Assembly: GCA_016218905.1 (NCBI GenBank)
Contig: JACRCS010000397.1
Coordinates: forward strand, 1-5,639
DNA from: Deltaproteobacteria bacterium
GTDB lineage: Bacteria; Desulfobacterota_C; Deferrisomatia; Deferrisomatales; JACRMM01
Direction of reading: 5' to 3'
Length of the DNA: 5,639 nt
The notes beneath the pieces are model-generated. The model saw only the letters and a list, made by a program, of their open reading frames with translations. It ran no database searches and was not told the DNA's origin. Below, in pieces: positions 4,537 through 5,639 of the stretch (position 1 is the first letter of the stretch; the number at the start of each line of letters is the position of its first letter). The translations under genes and the position numbers were made by a program.

Positions 4537-5277
4537 CGCCTGCTCTTTCTCGTCTGCCTCTGTTCGACTCTGCTCGCTTCCGGCTCCATCGCACTCGAGC
4601 CGCCGCTGCCCTTGACACGCCTGGCGGGCGAGACGCTCGAGTTTCGCGTCCGCTGGGGCGTCATTCCGGCGGCCCGCGCCTACCTGGAGGTGCACGACCA
4701 GGGAGGAGGGAAGCTCCTCTTTCGTGCGCGGGCGGAGACGCTGCCCGTCGTGCGCACCATCTACCCCGTCAAGGAGCTCATCGAGTCTCTCGTCACCTTG
4801 CCGGGGCCCCAGGTGACCCGTTACTACAAAAAGGCCAAGGAGGGGTGGGGAGCCAAGCTCCGCGAAGAGGAGATCGTCTTCGACCATCAGGCGGGCGTGG
4901 CGAACGCCCGGAAGAACGGCAAACCGAGAGAACCGCTGAAGGTCCCGGCCGACGTGCAGGACCCCCTCTCCTGCTTCTTCGCCTACCGCGCCATGACGGT
5001 CGGCGACGCCCCCGTCGAGATGGAGATCACGGACGGGAAGAAGCTCATCTCCGGCACCATCGCCGTGCTCGGCCGCGAGACCGTCGAGGTGCCCGCGGGC
5101 ACCTTCAAGACGGTGATCATCGAGCCGAAGATCGAGGGCATCGGCGGCATCTTCAAGAAGAGCCCCGGCGCCCGGATCTTGATCTGGCTCACCGACGACC
5201 AGTGGCGCCGCCCCGTAAAGTTCCAGAGCAAGGTCATCGTCGGCCACTTCACCGTGGAGCTGGCGAAGATCAACTGA
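4525..5277 (+). CDS. DUF3108 domain-containing exported protein
   Basis: The 250-residue protein starts with a signal peptide: RHR followed by a hydrophobic run LLFLVCLCSTLLASGSIA, with likely cleavage around residues 20-24. The Cys residues in this run do not sit in a proper lipobox, so it is probably a periplasmic protein and not a lipoprotein. The mature part fits the DUF3108 family: GETLEFRVRWGVIPAARAYLEV (35-56), TIYPVKELIES (78-88), VTRYYKKAKEGW, EEIVFDHQAG, the DPLSCFFAYRAM segment (146-157), and C-terminal IWLTDDQWRRPVKFQSKVIVGHFTVEL (220-246). The biochemical function of the family is unknown; it is an all-beta envelope protein found in many Gram-negative bacteria. The start ATG at 4525 is chosen because it begins the signal peptide. 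It overlaps the divergent pgeF start by 12 bp and converges with the RluA-family gene. Confidence 0.88.
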   Translation: MLRHRLLFLVCLCSTLLASGSIALEPPLPLTRLAGETLEFRVRWGVIPAARAYLEVHDQGGGKLLFRARAETLPVVRTIYPVKELIESLVTLPGPQVTRYYKKAKEGWGAKLREEEIVFDHQAGVANARKNGKPREPLKVPADVQDPLSCFFAYRAMTVGDAPVEMEITDGKKLISGTIAVLGRETVEVPAGTFKTVIIEPKIEGIGGIFKKSPGARILIWLTDDQWRRPVKFQSKVIVGHFTVELAKIN

Positions 5278-5308
5278 GGTTCGGGGGCGCGAAGGACGCG
5301 TCAGCGTT

Positions 5309-5371
5309 CAAGCGACCCCAAGGGACGAACAGGACGAGTCGCTTGTGTCTCTTCGGTCCCTCAGGTCCCTT
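5309..5371. repeat. Degenerate 9-bp periodic repeat with inverted halves between convergent genes
   Basis: On the minus strand four 9-bp units follow each other: AAGGGACCT (5371-5363), GAGGGACCG (5362-5354), AAGAGACAC (5353-5345) and AAGCGACTC (5344-5336). The next 27 bp contain related words in the opposite orientation on the plus strand (CAAGCGACC, CCAAGGGAC, GAACAGGAC at 5309-5335). The two halves can pair: CAAGCGAC (5309-5316) with GTCGCTTG (5338-5345) over a 21-nt loop, and, as an alternative, AAGGGAC (5320-5326) with GTCCCTT (5365-5371). It fills the 93-bp gap between the convergent DUF3108 and RluA-family genes and may end transcription from both sides, though there is no U-tract. Confidence 0.5.
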
Positions 5372-5639
5372 CACCCTTGAGGCGGCCACTCCCCCCCCAG
5401 ATCCCGAATCAACCTCACCATCTCCTCCGGCGGCGGGGCCTCCAGCTCCAGCTCCTCTCCCGTGCCGGGGTGCCGGAACGCGAGGCGCCAGGCGTGGAGA
5501 GCCTGGGGCTTCTCGGCCTCGAGCCGCTTCCGCACCCGCGGGTCGGCGACACCGCGGGCGCGCTGGACGCCCCCGTAGACGGGATCGCCCACCAGAGGAT
5601 GCCCCACGGCCGCGAGGTGGACCCGGATCTGGTGGGTCC
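5371..5639 (-). CDS. RluA-family 23S rRNA/tRNA pseudouridine synthase, C-terminal fragment (5' end outside window)
   Basis: The minus-strand frame is open from the window edge to TGA 5373-5371 and gives 88 residues that begin THQIRVHLAAVGHPLVGDPVYGG. This is the highly conserved motif of RluA-type synthases (RluA, RluC, RluD), which isomerise uridine to pseudouridine in rRNA or tRNA. The following ALHAWRLAFRHPGTGEELELEAPPPEEM is the typical C-terminal strand that closes the catalytic domain. The catalytic aspartate (HRLD motif) and any N-terminal S4 RNA-binding domain lie beyond the window, so RluC, RluD or another paralogue cannot be told apart. A GTG within the visible part could be mistaken for a start, but the conserved residues upstream of it show that the gene continues. 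Confidence 0.93.
   Translation of the reverse strand, partial: THQIRVHLAAVGHPLVGDPVYGGVQRARGVADPRVRKRLEAEKPQALHAWRLAFRHPGTGEELELEAPPPEEMVRLIRDLGGEWPPQG

Noticed and set aside
4537..5247. Upstream extension of the pgeF frame on the minus strand, antisense to DUF3108.
   Set aside because: The extra residues show no PgeF homology and the remaining 243 residues are the normal family length.

Overview
The window is about 65% GC by eye, densely coded and housekeeping in character. It suggests a high-GC Gram-negative bacterium, perhaps Acidobacteriota or a Myxococcota/Desulfobacterota-type lineage. This rests on the short Proteobacteria-like Rho without an actinobacterial insert, a secreted DUF3108 protein, a bacteriohemerythrin, and degenerate heptanucleotide repeats between genes. 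The taxonomic guess is weak. No rRNA, tRNA, transposase, CRISPR or phage gene was found.

Layout. Plus strand, 1-336: the 3' end of a gene resembling a SIS-domain sugar-phosphate isomerase. Plus strand, 451-867: a complete bacteriohemerythrin with all seven iron ligands. Its stop codon lies inside the first unit of a perfect 15 x 7-bp array (AGAATGA), which is followed by a second, degenerate 7-bp array. Minus strand, reading from 4536 down to 1022: pgeF, coaE, rho and a NUDIX hydrolase, ending in an intrinsic terminator whose loop contains the NUDIX stop codon. Plus strand, 4525-5277: a DUF3108 exported protein, divergent from pgeF and overlapping its start. Minus strand from 5639: the C-terminal end of an RluA-family pseudouridine synthase, convergent with the DUF3108 gene.

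How the genes work together. pgeF and coaE overlap as GTGA and are probably translationally coupled. rho has its own consensus-like promoter at the end of coaE. Its roughly 270-nt leader contains a C-rich, G-poor stretch and a hairpin followed by a U-tract, which resembles the autogenous control of rho known in E. coli. The NUDIX gene follows rho by 65 bp and probably shares its transcript.

Most unusual content. The gaps and gene ends carry several different short-period arrays: three with period 7 and different consensus words, and one with period about 9. They recall the degenerate heptanucleotide STRR repeats of cyanobacteria. I see no convincing new enzymatic or defence system; the novelty, if any, lies in these repeats and in the rho leader.
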